From Rhodospirillum sp. (GTDB taxonomy: Bacteria; Pseudomonadota; Alphaproteobacteria; Dongiales; Dongiaceae): DNA of 64,000 nucleotides. The translations under genes were made by a program, and so were the position numbers. The notes under the pieces were generated by a model. It did not search any database. It saw only the letters and a list, made by a program, of their open reading frames with translations, and was not told the DNA's origin. Positions 53,215 through 61,407 of the stretch are shown here, one piece after another. Positions within the stretch are counted from its first letter, which is position 1; each line of letters starts with the position of its first letter. Location: NCBI GenBank assembly GCA_013822765.1, contig PNKY01000003.1:372001-436000 (forward strand), written 5' to 3'.

Positions 53215-53584
53215 GGAGACCTTGTGCGAGGAGCGCTGATGCCGCCCACTCATCGCCCGACTCATCCCGCCTTGGCAAGGCGCGACATTGTGCCGCTGGC
53301 CAGGCGTGCACGATAATCCTTAAGCCGTCGTAATCCCTGAGGAATTCACCGTCCGGCCGGTGGCCGGCGCGGCCTCACCCCGCATTGGACAGGCCCGGTC
53401 AAAGCCGTTAAATTCGCGCCGAATTCGGCCCTGCGAGGGCCAGAGTTTGAGATTCGGCCCCTGACGGGGCCGGGGGCATATCGAGTACCTCAAGTCCGGG
53501 GCGCGAATTAGGGAGAATCTCGTCCAGCGGGAACGCTACAAGACGCTGGGCGATCCGGACGCCGTTCGAGCGAAGGGTTGAGTG
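53215..53584. other. 370-base gene-free region between kdsB and the cytochrome gene
   Basis: This should contain divergent promoters. The left part (53350-53375) has nested GGCC inverted repeats. The right part holds the closed hairpin structure listed separately (53411-53509). After it comes a coding-like stretch of 38 codons (RGRGHIEYLKSGARIREN...) ending in TGA at 53579, without any visible start codon. No conventional gene is supported. Confidence 0.5.
53411..53509 (+). ncRNA. Candidate structured RNA leader upstream of the cytochrome c gene
   Basis: AATTCGCGCC (53411-53420) is perfectly complementary to GGCGCGAATT (53500-53509). Enclosed are two perfect hairpins: GGCCCT-GCG-AGGGCC (53427-53441) and CGGCCCC-TGAC-GGGGCCG (53455-53472), each preceded by the same ATTC. 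The pattern of one closing stem with two inner arms resembles a cis-regulatory RNA or small RNA. I do not recognise a known class; the two hairpins superficially resemble mini-ykkC but lack two ACGR loops. It ends 75 bases before the cytochrome ATG. Confidence 0.4.
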
Positions 53585-54667
53585 ATGTCGTCATTGGAAG
53601 GCAACAAGATCGCCGCCGCCATTCTGGTGGGCGGCATGATCACTTTGAGCGTCGGGATTCTCACCGACTTCATCTATCGGCCGCATCACAGCGCCCAGGC
53701 CGCCCATGAGGGCGGCGAAGGCGGCGGCGCGGCGCCCGCTGCCAAGCCCGCGCCGCTCGAGCCGGTGCTCGGCCTCATCGCCACCGCCGACGTCGCCAAG
53801 GGCGAGAAGATCGCGCAGAAGTGCGAGAGCTGTCACACCGTCACCGCCGACGGGAAGAACAAGGTAGGCCCCGGACTCTATGGCGTGATCGGCCGCGTCT
53901 CCGGCACGCATCCCGACTTCGCTTACTCGGAGCCGATGAAGGCCCATGCCAAGCCGTGGACCTTCGCCGATCTCAACCACTTCCTCACGCGTCCGAAGGA
54001 GTTCATCCCCGGCACCAAGATGACCTTCCCCGGCCTGCCGAACGTGCAGGACCGCGCCGATCTGCTGGCTTGGCTGGACAAGCAGTCCGCCAACCCTGCG
54101 CCGCTGCCGACGCCGGAAGAGATCGCCGCCGAGCAGGCCGCGCTCAAGACCGAGGAAGCGCCCGCCGAGGGCGCAGCGCCGGCCGAAGGGGCCGCGCCAG
54201 CCGAAGGCGCCGCTGCTCCTGCCGAAGGCGCTGCCGCTCCGGCTGAAGGCGCTGCGCCCGCCGAGCCCGCTGCGCCTGCAGAAGGCGGAGCCGCTGCGCC
54301 CGCTGGCGAGAGCGCCGTCGCCCTGATCGCCGCCGCCGATCCGGCCGTAGGGGCAAAGGCCGCCGCCAAGTGCAAGGCCTGCCACGACCTGACCAATACG
54401 GCCAAGAACAAGGTTGGCCCCGCGCTGTGGGGCGTCATCGGCCGCAACCACGCCTCGGTCGAGGGCTTTGCCTATTCCGATGTCATGAAAGGCATGGCCG
54501 GCCATCCGTGGAATTTCGAGGAGTTGGACAAGTTCCTCACCAACCCGAAGGCCTATGCGCCGGGCACCAAGATGGCGTTCCCCGGCATCAAGAAGCCGGA
54601 GGAGCGGGCCGCGCTGATGCGCTGGCTGCGTGACCAGAGCGACTCGCCGGTCGCGCTGCCGCAATAG
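53585..54667 (+). CDS. Membrane-anchored tandem di-haem cytochrome c
   Basis: About 360 residues. An N-terminal uncleaved TM helix (~8-30, 'IAAAILVGGMITLSVGILTDFIY') is followed by two class I cytochrome c domains. Domain 1 has 'CESCH' with Met ligand region 'GTKMTFPG'; domain 2 has 'CKACH' and 'GTKMAFPG'. Both contain 'NKVGP' and end in 'LLAWL/LMRWL'. They are joined by a linker of about seven PAEGAA-type repeats (~195-240). Each half resembles CycM/cytochrome c552, which normally has one haem, so this is an internal duplication. It is likely an electron shuttle from bc1 to an oxidase. GTG 53582 is an alternative start. Confidence 0.88.
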   Translation: MSSLEGNKIAAAILVGGMITLSVGILTDFIYRPHHSAQAAHEGGEGGGAAPAAKPAPLEPVLGLIATADVAKGEKIAQKCESCHTVTADGKNKVGPGLYGVIGRVSGTHPDFAYSEPMKAHAKPWTFADLNHFLTRPKEFIPGTKMTFPGLPNVQDRADLLAWLDKQSANPAPLPTPEEIAAEQAALKTEEAPAEGAAPAEGAAPAEGAAAPAEGAAAPAEGAAPAEPAAPAEGGAAAPAGESAVALIAAADPAVGAKAAAKCKACHDLTNTAKNKVGPALWGVIGRNHASVEGFAYSDVMKGMAGHPWNFEELDKFLTNPKAYAPGTKMAFPGIKKPEERAALMRWLRDQSDSPVALPQ

Positions 54668-54678
54668 ACCCTGAGAAC

Positions 54679-55458
54679 TTGTCCGAAGTCGCCCAGGAAT
54701 TCGTCGATCTCGCGAGCCGGCTGGCGGATGCCAGCCGGCCGATCCTGCGCTCGTACTATCGCCGCAAGCTGGACGTTGACATCAAGTCCGACGCCTCGCC
54801 GGTCACGCAGGCCGACCGCGAGGCCGAAGCTGCGATCCGCAAGCTGATCAACGCGGCCTTTCCCGAGCACGGCATTTTCGGCGAGGAGTTCGGCAAGGAG
54901 CGCGAGACGGCCGAATATGTCTGGGTGCTGGACCCGCTCGACGGCACCCGCGCTTTCGTCACCGGCCGCCCGACCTTCGGCACGCTGATCGCGCTGACTC
55001 GCAACGGCGCGCCGCTGCTCGGCGTCATCGACATGCCGGTGCTGGGCGACCGCTGGGTCGGCGCCGTCGGCCGGCCGACCACGCTCAACGGCGAGCGCAT
55101 TCGGGCGCGCGCCTGCGGTGGACTGGGCGAGGCGTATCTCTCGGCCTCCAGCCCGATGATGTTCGACGCGACCGACAAGCGGCAGAGGTTCGACGCGGTG
55201 CAGGCCAAGGCGCTCTCCACCACCTTCGGCGGCGATTGCTATCAGTACGGCATGGTGGCGACCGGATTTCTCGACATCGTGATCGAATGCAGCCTGGTGG
55301 AGTACGACTACCTGGCGTTGACCCCGATCCTCGAAGGGGCCGGCGGCAAGATCACCGACTGGCGCGGAAACGGCCTCAAGATGGGGGCCGGCGATCGCGT
55401 GGTCGCAGTCGGCGACGCCCGCGTGCTGGACCAAGCGCTGGCCATCTTGGCCGGATAA
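54679..55458 (+). CDS. hisN: Histidinol-phosphatase (inositol monophosphatase family)
   Basis: 259 residues. IMPase-fold metal motifs are 'DASPVTQADREAE', 'GEEFG', 'VWVLDPLDGTRAF' and 'EYDYLALTPILEGAGGKITDW'. The 'PLDGTRAFVTGRPTFGTLIAL' pattern is that of the HisN-type histidinol-phosphate phosphatase found in many alphaproteobacteria, the penultimate histidine step. The initiator appears to be TTG at 54679, 11 bases after the cytochrome stop. Other IMPase-family substrates cannot be fully excluded. Confidence 0.85.
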   Translation: MSEVAQEFVDLASRLADASRPILRSYYRRKLDVDIKSDASPVTQADREAEAAIRKLINAAFPEHGIFGEEFGKERETAEYVWVLDPLDGTRAFVTGRPTFGTLIALTRNGAPLLGVIDMPVLGDRWVGAVGRPTTLNGERIRARACGGLGEAYLSASSPMMFDATDKRQRFDAVQAKALSTTFGGDCYQYGMVATGFLDIVIECSLVEYDYLALTPILEGAGGKITDWRGNGLKMGAGDRVVAVGDARVLDQALAILAG

Positions 55459-55473
55459 AGCGGCGCGACCCGC

Positions 55474-55492
55474 GCGGAATTCCGCCTTTTTT
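55474..55492 (+). terminator. Probable terminator after hisN
   Basis: GCGG-AATT-CCGC (55474-55485) followed by CTTTTTT. A short stem but a good T run, 16 bases after the hisN stop. Confidence 0.5.
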
Positions 55493-55550
55493 CAGCCTTT
55501 AAATGATCTAGACTGCGAACCGCTGTTAACAAGATCGGAGGCTCCGCTCC

Positions 55551-57593
55551 ATGGCGTTGCGACGCTGGCTTGCCCTGGCCCTCGTTTTTGGACTTTCCGC
55601 CCTCCCCGGCGTGGCCGCCCAGGCGCAAGAAGGGGTCAAGCTTCATGCCTTGACGCTGGGCGACGCACCGAAATACGGGCCTGACTTCAAGCGCCTCGAC
55701 TACGTCAACCCGGACGCCCTCAAAGGCGGGACGATCAATACCGGCGCCACCGGCACCTTCGACAGCTTCAACCCGTTCATCGTGAAGGGGACGCCGGCGG
55801 GAACCGGCGGCCTCTACGACACGCTCACCGCCTCGCCCGAGGACGACAACCTTACCGAATACGGCCTGCTCGCGGAGAGCATGGAGATGCCAGAGGACAA
55901 GTCCTGGGTCATCTTCAATCTGCGGCCGGAGGCGCGCTGGCACGATGGCAAGCCGGTGACCGCCGACGACGTCGTCTTCACGTTTAACATGCTGATCGAG
56001 AAGGGCAGCCCCCAGTACCGCTACTACTACGCGGACGTTGCCAAGGTCGAGAAGCTGGGAGACCTGCGCGTCAAGTTCCAGTTCAAGCACGGCGGCAACC
56101 GCGAACTGCCAGTGATCATGGGGCAACTCGCCATCTTGCCGAAGCATTGGTGGGAGACCCGCAACTTTGAGAACGTGCTGCTCGAGCCGCCGCTGGGCAG
56201 CGGTCCCTACAAGGTCGGCAAGTTCGACTTGGGCCGATTCTACACGATGGAGCGCGTGCCGGACTATTGGGGCAAGGATCTGCCGATCAATATCGGCACC
56301 AACAATTACGGCCAGATCCGCACGACCTTCTTTCAGGATCCGGAGATTCAGCTCGAAGCGTTCAAGGCCGGAACGCTGGATCTGCGCTCGGAGAATTCCG
56401 CGCGGCGCTGGGCCACCCAGTACGACTTTCCCGCCGTCAAGGACGGGCGCGTGATCAAGGAGAAGATTCCGCATGCCAACCCGGTCGGCATCCAGGGATT
56501 CATCTTCAACATCCGCAAGCCACTGTTCGCCGACGGCAACGTGCGCGAAGCGATGATCTATGCCTTCGACTTCGAAACCTTCAACAAGACCTTGGCGTAC
56601 AGCCAATATACGCGCACGCGCTCCTGGTTCCAGAACTCGGAGATGGAAGCAAAGGGTACGCCGTCGCCGGAAGAGCTGGAAATCCTGAACCCGCTGAAGG
56701 ACCAGATCCCGCCGGAGGTTTTTACCACCGAGTACAACCCGCCGGTGACCGATGGCTCCGGAAACGCCCGCAACAATCTTGCGAAAGCCGCGGCGTTGCT
56801 GGACGAAGCCGGTTGGAAGGTCGAGAACGGCAGGCGAGTCAAGGACGGCCAGACCTTCGAATTCGAGTTCCTGGACGATGATCCCGCCGCCGAGCGCACC
56901 ATCCTGCCGTTCGTGCAGAACCTTGAGTTGATCGGCATCAAAGTGAATCTCCGCATCGTCGACTCGGCGCAATATCAGGCGCGGATCGAGTCGTTCGACT
57001 TCGACATGACCAGCAAGATCTGGGGCGTCTCGAACTCGCCCGGCAACGAGCAGCGCGAATACTGGGGCTCGCAGGCCGCCGATACCAATGGCAGCGACAA
57101 CCTGATCGGTATCAAGAACCCTGCCGTCGACAAGCTCATCGACCTCATCGTGACCGCGCCCACGCGCAAGGACCTCATCATCCGGTGCAAGGCGCTGGAT
57201 CGTGTTCTGCAGTGGAACCACTACCTGGTGCCGAACTTCACCCTGGCCGCCTTCCGCATCGCCTACTGGAACAAGTTCGGAAAGCCGGACAAGCGGCCCG
57301 ACCCGCCGTACAGCTATGGCGGTACTTCCTGGTGGGTGGATCCGGCGAAGGAAGCCGCGCTCGCCGGCCGCAAGAACGCAGAGCAACCGGCGACTGAGAC
57401 TGCGCAGGGGACCACCGCCGCACCGGCACCGGCGGAAACGCAACCCGCACCGGCGCAACCAACCCCAGCGCCGGCCGACCAGCCAGCCGCCGCGACCGAA
57501 CGCGGCCAATCGCCCCTGATCTATGCCGGCGGCGCGGTGGTGGTTGCGATCGTCGCCTTCCTTCTGGGCCGGCGCCGGCGCAAGGGCTCGTAG
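55551..57593 (+). CDS. yejA: Peptide ABC transporter substrate-binding protein with C-terminal membrane anchor (YejA type)
   Basis: 680 residues. A Sec signal ('LALALVFGLSALPGVAAQA', ~ residues 7-25) precedes a family 5 (oligopeptide/nickel) binding protein ('LRPEARWHDGKPVTADDVVFTF', 'VREAMIYAFDFETFNKTLAYSQY'). The core ends around residue 610. A Pro/Ala/Gln-rich linker (~615-650) and a C-terminal hydrophobic helix with an RRRRKGS tail (~656-680) follow. Standard YejA lacks this tail, so the protein seems tethered to the inner membrane from its C-terminus. It heads yejABEF; GGAGG precedes the ATG. Confidence 0.9.
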   Translation: MALRRWLALALVFGLSALPGVAAQAQEGVKLHALTLGDAPKYGPDFKRLDYVNPDALKGGTINTGATGTFDSFNPFIVKGTPAGTGGLYDTLTASPEDDNLTEYGLLAESMEMPEDKSWVIFNLRPEARWHDGKPVTADDVVFTFNMLIEKGSPQYRYYYADVAKVEKLGDLRVKFQFKHGGNRELPVIMGQLAILPKHWWETRNFENVLLEPPLGSGPYKVGKFDLGRFYTMERVPDYWGKDLPINIGTNNYGQIRTTFFQDPEIQLEAFKAGTLDLRSENSARRWATQYDFPAVKDGRVIKEKIPHANPVGIQGFIFNIRKPLFADGNVREAMIYAFDFETFNKTLAYSQYTRTRSWFQNSEMEAKGTPSPEELEILNPLKDQIPPEVFTTEYNPPVTDGSGNARNNLAKAAALLDEAGWKVENGRRVKDGQTFEFEFLDDDPAAERTILPFVQNLELIGIKVNLRIVDSAQYQARIESFDFDMTSKIWGVSNSPGNEQREYWGSQAADTNGSDNLIGIKNPAVDKLIDLIVTAPTRKDLIIRCKALDRVLQWNHYLVPNFTLAAFRIAYWNKFGKPDKRPDPPYSYGGTSWWVDPAKEAALAGRKNAEQPATETAQGTTAAPAPAETQPAPAQPTPAPADQPAAATERGQSPLIYAGGAVVVAIVAFLLGRRRRKGS

Positions 57594-57614
57594 CCGCATG
57601 GATCGCTAGACGGC

Positions 57615-58706
57615 ATGCTCGCCTACATCGTCCGACGGTTGCTGCTGATCATTCCGACCCTGTTCGGAATCATGGTGCTGAACTTCGTCATCGTGCAGTT
57701 CGCGCCCGGCGGCCCGGTGGAGCAGACGATCGCCGAGCTCAAGGGCACGGCCATTTCGGTGACCGCGCCGATCGTAGGCAGCCAATCCGACCTCGGCAGC
57801 AAGGCGCCCGATCCGAGCAACAAGAGCGTCTATCGCGGCGCGCGCGGGCTGGACCCCGGCATCATCAAGGAAATCGAGCGCATGTACGGCTTCGACAAGC
57901 CGGCCCATGAGCGCTTCTGGATGATGATGAAGGACTATGCCACCTTCAATTTCGGCGAAAGCTTCTTCAAAGGCCGGCCCGTCATCGATCTGGTGATCGA
58001 GAAGCTGCCGGTGTCCATTTCACTCGGCCTATGGACGACGCTCATCGTCTATCTGGTCTGCATCCCACTGGGCATCGCCAAGGCGGTGCGCGACGGCCAC
58101 GAGTTCGACATCTGGACCAGCATCGTCATTATCGTCACCAGCGCCATTCCCGGTTATCTGTTCGCCGTGCTGCTGATCGTGCTGTTCGCCGGCGGCAGCT
58201 TTGTCCAATGGTTCCCGCTGCAGAATCTCACCTCGTCGGATTGGGACACCATGAGCTGGCCGGAGCGTGTGGTGGATTATTTCTGGCATCTGGCCCTGCC
58301 GCTGACCTCCTTGCTGATCGGGTCCTTCGCCAGTCTCACCCTTCTCACCAAGAACTCGTTCCTGGACCAGATCAATCAGCAATACGTCACGACCGCACGC
58401 GCCAAGGGCCTGACCGAGAGCCGCGTGCTCTATGGCCACGTCTTTCGCAACGCGATGCTGATCGTCATTGCGGGCTTTCCCGGCGCCTTTATCGGCATCC
58501 TGTTCACCGGCGCGTTGCTCGTGGAGATCATCTTCAACCTCGATGGACTGGGGTATCTCGGCTATGAGGCGGTGCGGACCCGCGACTATCCGATCATGTT
58601 CGCCACGCTCTATGTCTTCACGTTGATCGGACTCCTCACGCAGCTCGTCAGCGACCTGATGTACACGATCGTCGACCCGCGCATCGATTTCGAGGCGCGG
58701 TCATGA
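57615..58706 (+). CDS. yejB: Peptide ABC transporter permease YejB
   Basis: 363 residues. 'MLAYIVRRLLLIIPTLFGIMVLNFVIVQFAPGGPVEQ' is the DppB-type N-terminus. A ~60-residue periplasmic insert precedes 'MYGFDKPAHERFWMMMKDYATFNFGESFF', characteristic of YejB, and six TM helices are expected. The EAA loop is 'YVTTARAKGLTESRVLYGHVFRNA'. In other bacteria YejABEF imports peptides and the antibiotic microcin C. Overlaps yejE by four bases. Confidence 0.93.
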   Translation: MLAYIVRRLLLIIPTLFGIMVLNFVIVQFAPGGPVEQTIAELKGTAISVTAPIVGSQSDLGSKAPDPSNKSVYRGARGLDPGIIKEIERMYGFDKPAHERFWMMMKDYATFNFGESFFKGRPVIDLVIEKLPVSISLGLWTTLIVYLVCIPLGIAKAVRDGHEFDIWTSIVIIVTSAIPGYLFAVLLIVLFAGGSFVQWFPLQNLTSSDWDTMSWPERVVDYFWHLALPLTSLLIGSFASLTLLTKNSFLDQINQQYVTTARAKGLTESRVLYGHVFRNAMLIVIAGFPGAFIGILFTGALLVEIIFNLDGLGYLGYEAVRTRDYPIMFATLYVFTLIGLLTQLVSDLMYTIVDPRIDFEARS

Positions 58707-59782
58707 CGGAGTTGGCGGTATCCCGGCCGGTCTCGGTGAAAGCGCGGTTGTTCGGCGTGCGCGTCCGGCCGCTGACCCTGCGCCGCTGGGCGGCGTTCAA
58801 GGCCAATCGCCGCGGTTTTCTGTCGGCGATCGTCTTCCTCATTCTGTTTGTCACCAGCCTGTTCGCCGAGCTGATCGCCAACGACCGTCCGATCCTCGTG
58901 ATGTACGACGGCGGCATCTATTGGCCGGTCTTCACGGATTATCCGGAAACCACGTTCGGCGGCACCTTCACCACCGGCGCCAACTACAAGGACCCGTTCG
59001 TCCAGAAACTGATCGACGACAAAGGCTGGGCGGTCTGGCCGCCGATCCCCTTCAACTATCGGACGGCGGTGGCCGGCCTGCCGGGGCCGGCGCCGACCGC
59101 CCCGGACAACGTCAATTGGCTGGGCACCGACGACAATGCGCGCGACGTCCTGGCGCGGGTAATCTACGGCTTCCGCATCTCGGTCCTGTTTGGCCTGGTG
59201 CTCACCATCACCAGCACGGTGATCGGCGTGCTGGCCGGCGCCGTGCAGGGCTTCTATGGCGGATGGGTCGATCTTTCGTTCCAGCGCTTCCTGGAGATCT
59301 GGGGTGGCCTGCCCTTCCTCTACGTGCTGCTGATCCTGTCCAGCGTCATCGAGCCGGGCTTCTGGACGTTGCTCGGCATCATGCTCTTGGTGTCCTGGAC
59401 CTGGCCGGTGGGCGTGGTGCGCGCGGAGTTCCTGCGCACGCGGAACTTCGAGTATGTGCGCGCGGCCAAGGCGATGGGCATGAGCGACTGGCGCATCATG
59501 ACCAAGCACATCCTGCCCAATGCGCTGGTCGCCACCCTCACGTTCCTGCCTTTCACCCTGAGCGGATCGGTCACCACGCTGACGGCGCTGGATTTCCTGG
59601 GACTCGGCCTGCCGCCCGGCTCGCCCTCGCTCGGCGAGCTGCTGCAGCAGGGCAAGGAGAACCTGCAAGCGCCCTGGCTCGGCTCGACCGGCTTCTTCGT
59701 GATCGGCGGCATGCTGACCTTGCTGGTCTTCACCGGCGAAGCCATCCGCGATGCGTTCGATCCGCGGAAGATCATCGCATGA
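58703..59782 (+). CDS. yejE: Peptide ABC transporter permease YejE
   Basis: 359 residues, DppC-type. An N-terminal TM helix ('GFLSAIVFLILFVTSLFAELIAN') is followed by a large periplasmic segment with 'GTDDNARDVLARVIYGFRIS' and then five TM helices. The EAA loop is 'YVRAAKAMGMSDWRIMTKHILPNA'. It forms the pore with YejB. The ATG overlaps the yejB stop and the stop overlaps the yejF start. Confidence 0.93.
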   Translation: MTELAVSRPVSVKARLFGVRVRPLTLRRWAAFKANRRGFLSAIVFLILFVTSLFAELIANDRPILVMYDGGIYWPVFTDYPETTFGGTFTTGANYKDPFVQKLIDDKGWAVWPPIPFNYRTAVAGLPGPAPTAPDNVNWLGTDDNARDVLARVIYGFRISVLFGLVLTITSTVIGVLAGAVQGFYGGWVDLSFQRFLEIWGGLPFLYVLLILSSVIEPGFWTLLGIMLLVSWTWPVGVVRAEFLRTRNFEYVRAAKAMGMSDWRIMTKHILPNALVATLTFLPFTLSGSVTTLTALDFLGLGLPPGSPSLGELLQQGKENLQAPWLGSTGFFVIGGMLTLLVFTGEAIRDAFDPRKIIA

Positions 59783-61407
59783 GCGGCCCCGACGCGAACG
59801 CGCCGTTGCTCAAGGTCGAGAACCTGTCGGTCGCCTTCCGTGGCCGGGTGGTGGCGGAGGACATCAACTTCGTCATCGAGCGCGGCGAGACACAGGCGCT
59901 CGTTGGTGAGTCGGGATCGGGCAAGTCGGTCACCGCCTTGTCCATTCTGAAGCTGCTGCCCTATCCGGCGGCGAGCCACCCGTCGGGGCGCATCCTGTTC
60001 CGTGGCGAGGATCTCCTGACGACGTCGCCGGAGCGTCTGCGCCAGGTCCGCGGCGGCAACATCTCCATGATATTCCAGGAGCCGATGACCTCGCTCAATC
60101 CGCTGCATCGGATCGAGCGGCAGCTGGTCGAGACCCTGACCCTGCACCGCGACCTGTCGCGCGAGGACGCGCGCAAGGAGGCGATCGAGCTCCTGAAGCT
60201 GGTGCAGATCCGCGATGCGGCAAAGCGCATGAGCGCGTTCCCGCACGAGCTCAGCGGCGGGCAGCGCCAGCGTGTCATGATCGCGATGGCGCTCGCCAAC
60301 AAGCCCGACCTGCTGATCGCCGACGAGCCGACCACCGCCGTCGACGTCACCATCCAGGCGCAGATCCTGAAGCTGCTGCGCGAGCTGCAGGCGGAGCTCG
60401 GCATGGCGATCCTGCTGATCAGCCACGACCTCGTCATGGTGCGCAAGATGGCGCGCGAGGTGGCGGTGATGCAAAGCGGCAAGATCGTCGAGCAGACGAC
60501 GACCGAAGCGCTGTTCAAGGCGCCGCAGCATCCCTACACCAAGCTGCTGCTGGCGGCGCAGCCGCGCCCCAAGGTGGACAGCGCCGACTTCGGCGACGAG
60601 CTGATCAGCGCCAAGGACCTCAAGGTCTGGTTCCCGATCAAGGCCGGCATTCTGCGCCGCGTCGTCGACCACGTGAAGGCGGTTGACGGCGTGTCGGTCG
60701 ATATCCGCAGCGGCGAGACCGTCGGCATCGTCGGCGAATCCGGCTCGGGCAAGACCAGCTTGGCGCTCGGGCTGTTGCGGCTGGTGCAATCCAAGGGGCC
60801 GATCGTGTTCATGGGCCGCAATATCGAGGCCCTGAAGCGCGGCGAGCTGCGGCCGATCCGGCGCGAGATGCAGATCGTCTTCCAGGACCCGTACGGCTCG
60901 CTGTCGCCGCGCCTCAGCGTGGGCGAGATCGTCGCCGAAGGGCTCGACGTCCACGATTTGATGACGGATGAGGACGAGCGCGACGCCGCGATGGTCGCCG
61001 CGCTCAAGGAGGTCGGCCTCGATCCCGAGACCCGGCACCGCTATCCGCATGAATTCTCCGGCGGTCAGCGCCAGCGCATCGCGATCGCGCGCGCCCTGAT
61101 CCTGAAGCCCAAGCTGATCCTGCTCGACGAGCCGACTTCGGCGCTCGACATGTCGGTGCAGGCGCAGATCGTCGACCTGCTGCGCGACCTGCAGAAGAAA
61201 CACGGTTTCACCTACCTGTTCATCAGCCACGACCTGCGCGTGATCCGCGCTATGAGCGACCGCGTCATCGTGATGCGCGGCGGCAAGGTGGTGGAGACCG
61301 GCACCGCGCAGCAGGTATTCGAGGCGCCCCGCGAGGACTACACCAAGGCGCTGCTGGATGCGGCGCTGCACCTCGAAGTCAGCCACGTGGACGCGATCCG
61401 GCAATGA
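59779..61407 (+). CDS. yejF: Peptide ABC transporter ATPase YejF (two nucleotide-binding domains)
   Basis: 542 residues, two fused ABC domains. NBD1 (~8-260) has 'GESGSGKS', 'LSGGQRQRVMIAMAL' and 'LLIADEPTTAVD'. NBD2 (~285-535) has 'GESGSGKT', 'FSGGQRQRIAIARAL' and 'LILLDEPTSALD'. Both carry H-loop His ('ISHDL'). The duplication is normal for YejF. ATG 59779 overlaps the yejE stop, and its own stop overlaps the next gene, so five genes are translationally chained. Confidence 0.94.
   Translation: MSGPDANAPLLKVENLSVAFRGRVVAEDINFVIERGETQALVGESGSGKSVTALSILKLLPYPAASHPSGRILFRGEDLLTTSPERLRQVRGGNISMIFQEPMTSLNPLHRIERQLVETLTLHRDLSREDARKEAIELLKLVQIRDAAKRMSAFPHELSGGQRQRVMIAMALANKPDLLIADEPTTAVDVTIQAQILKLLRELQAELGMAILLISHDLVMVRKMAREVAVMQSGKIVEQTTTEALFKAPQHPYTKLLLAAQPRPKVDSADFGDELISAKDLKVWFPIKAGILRRVVDHVKAVDGVSVDIRSGETVGIVGESGSGKTSLALGLLRLVQSKGPIVFMGRNIEALKRGELRPIRREMQIVFQDPYGSLSPRLSVGEIVAEGLDVHDLMTDEDERDAAMVAALKEVGLDPETRHRYPHEFSGGQRQRIAIARALILKPKLILLDEPTSALDMSVQAQIVDLLRDLQKKHGFTYLFISHDLRVIRAMSDRVIVMRGGKVVETGTAQQVFEAPREDYTKALLDAALHLEVSHVDAIRQ

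Noticed and set aside
53427..53472. Two hairpins considered as a mini-ykkC (guanidine-II) riboswitch
   Set aside because: The loops are GCG(A) and TGAC rather than two ACGR tetraloops, and the downstream gene is a cytochrome, not a guanidine-related transporter or carboxylase.
55308..57599. 763-codon minus-strand ORF opposite yejA and hisN
   Set aside because: Antisense shadow of clear YejA and HisN coding sequence, with no domains.
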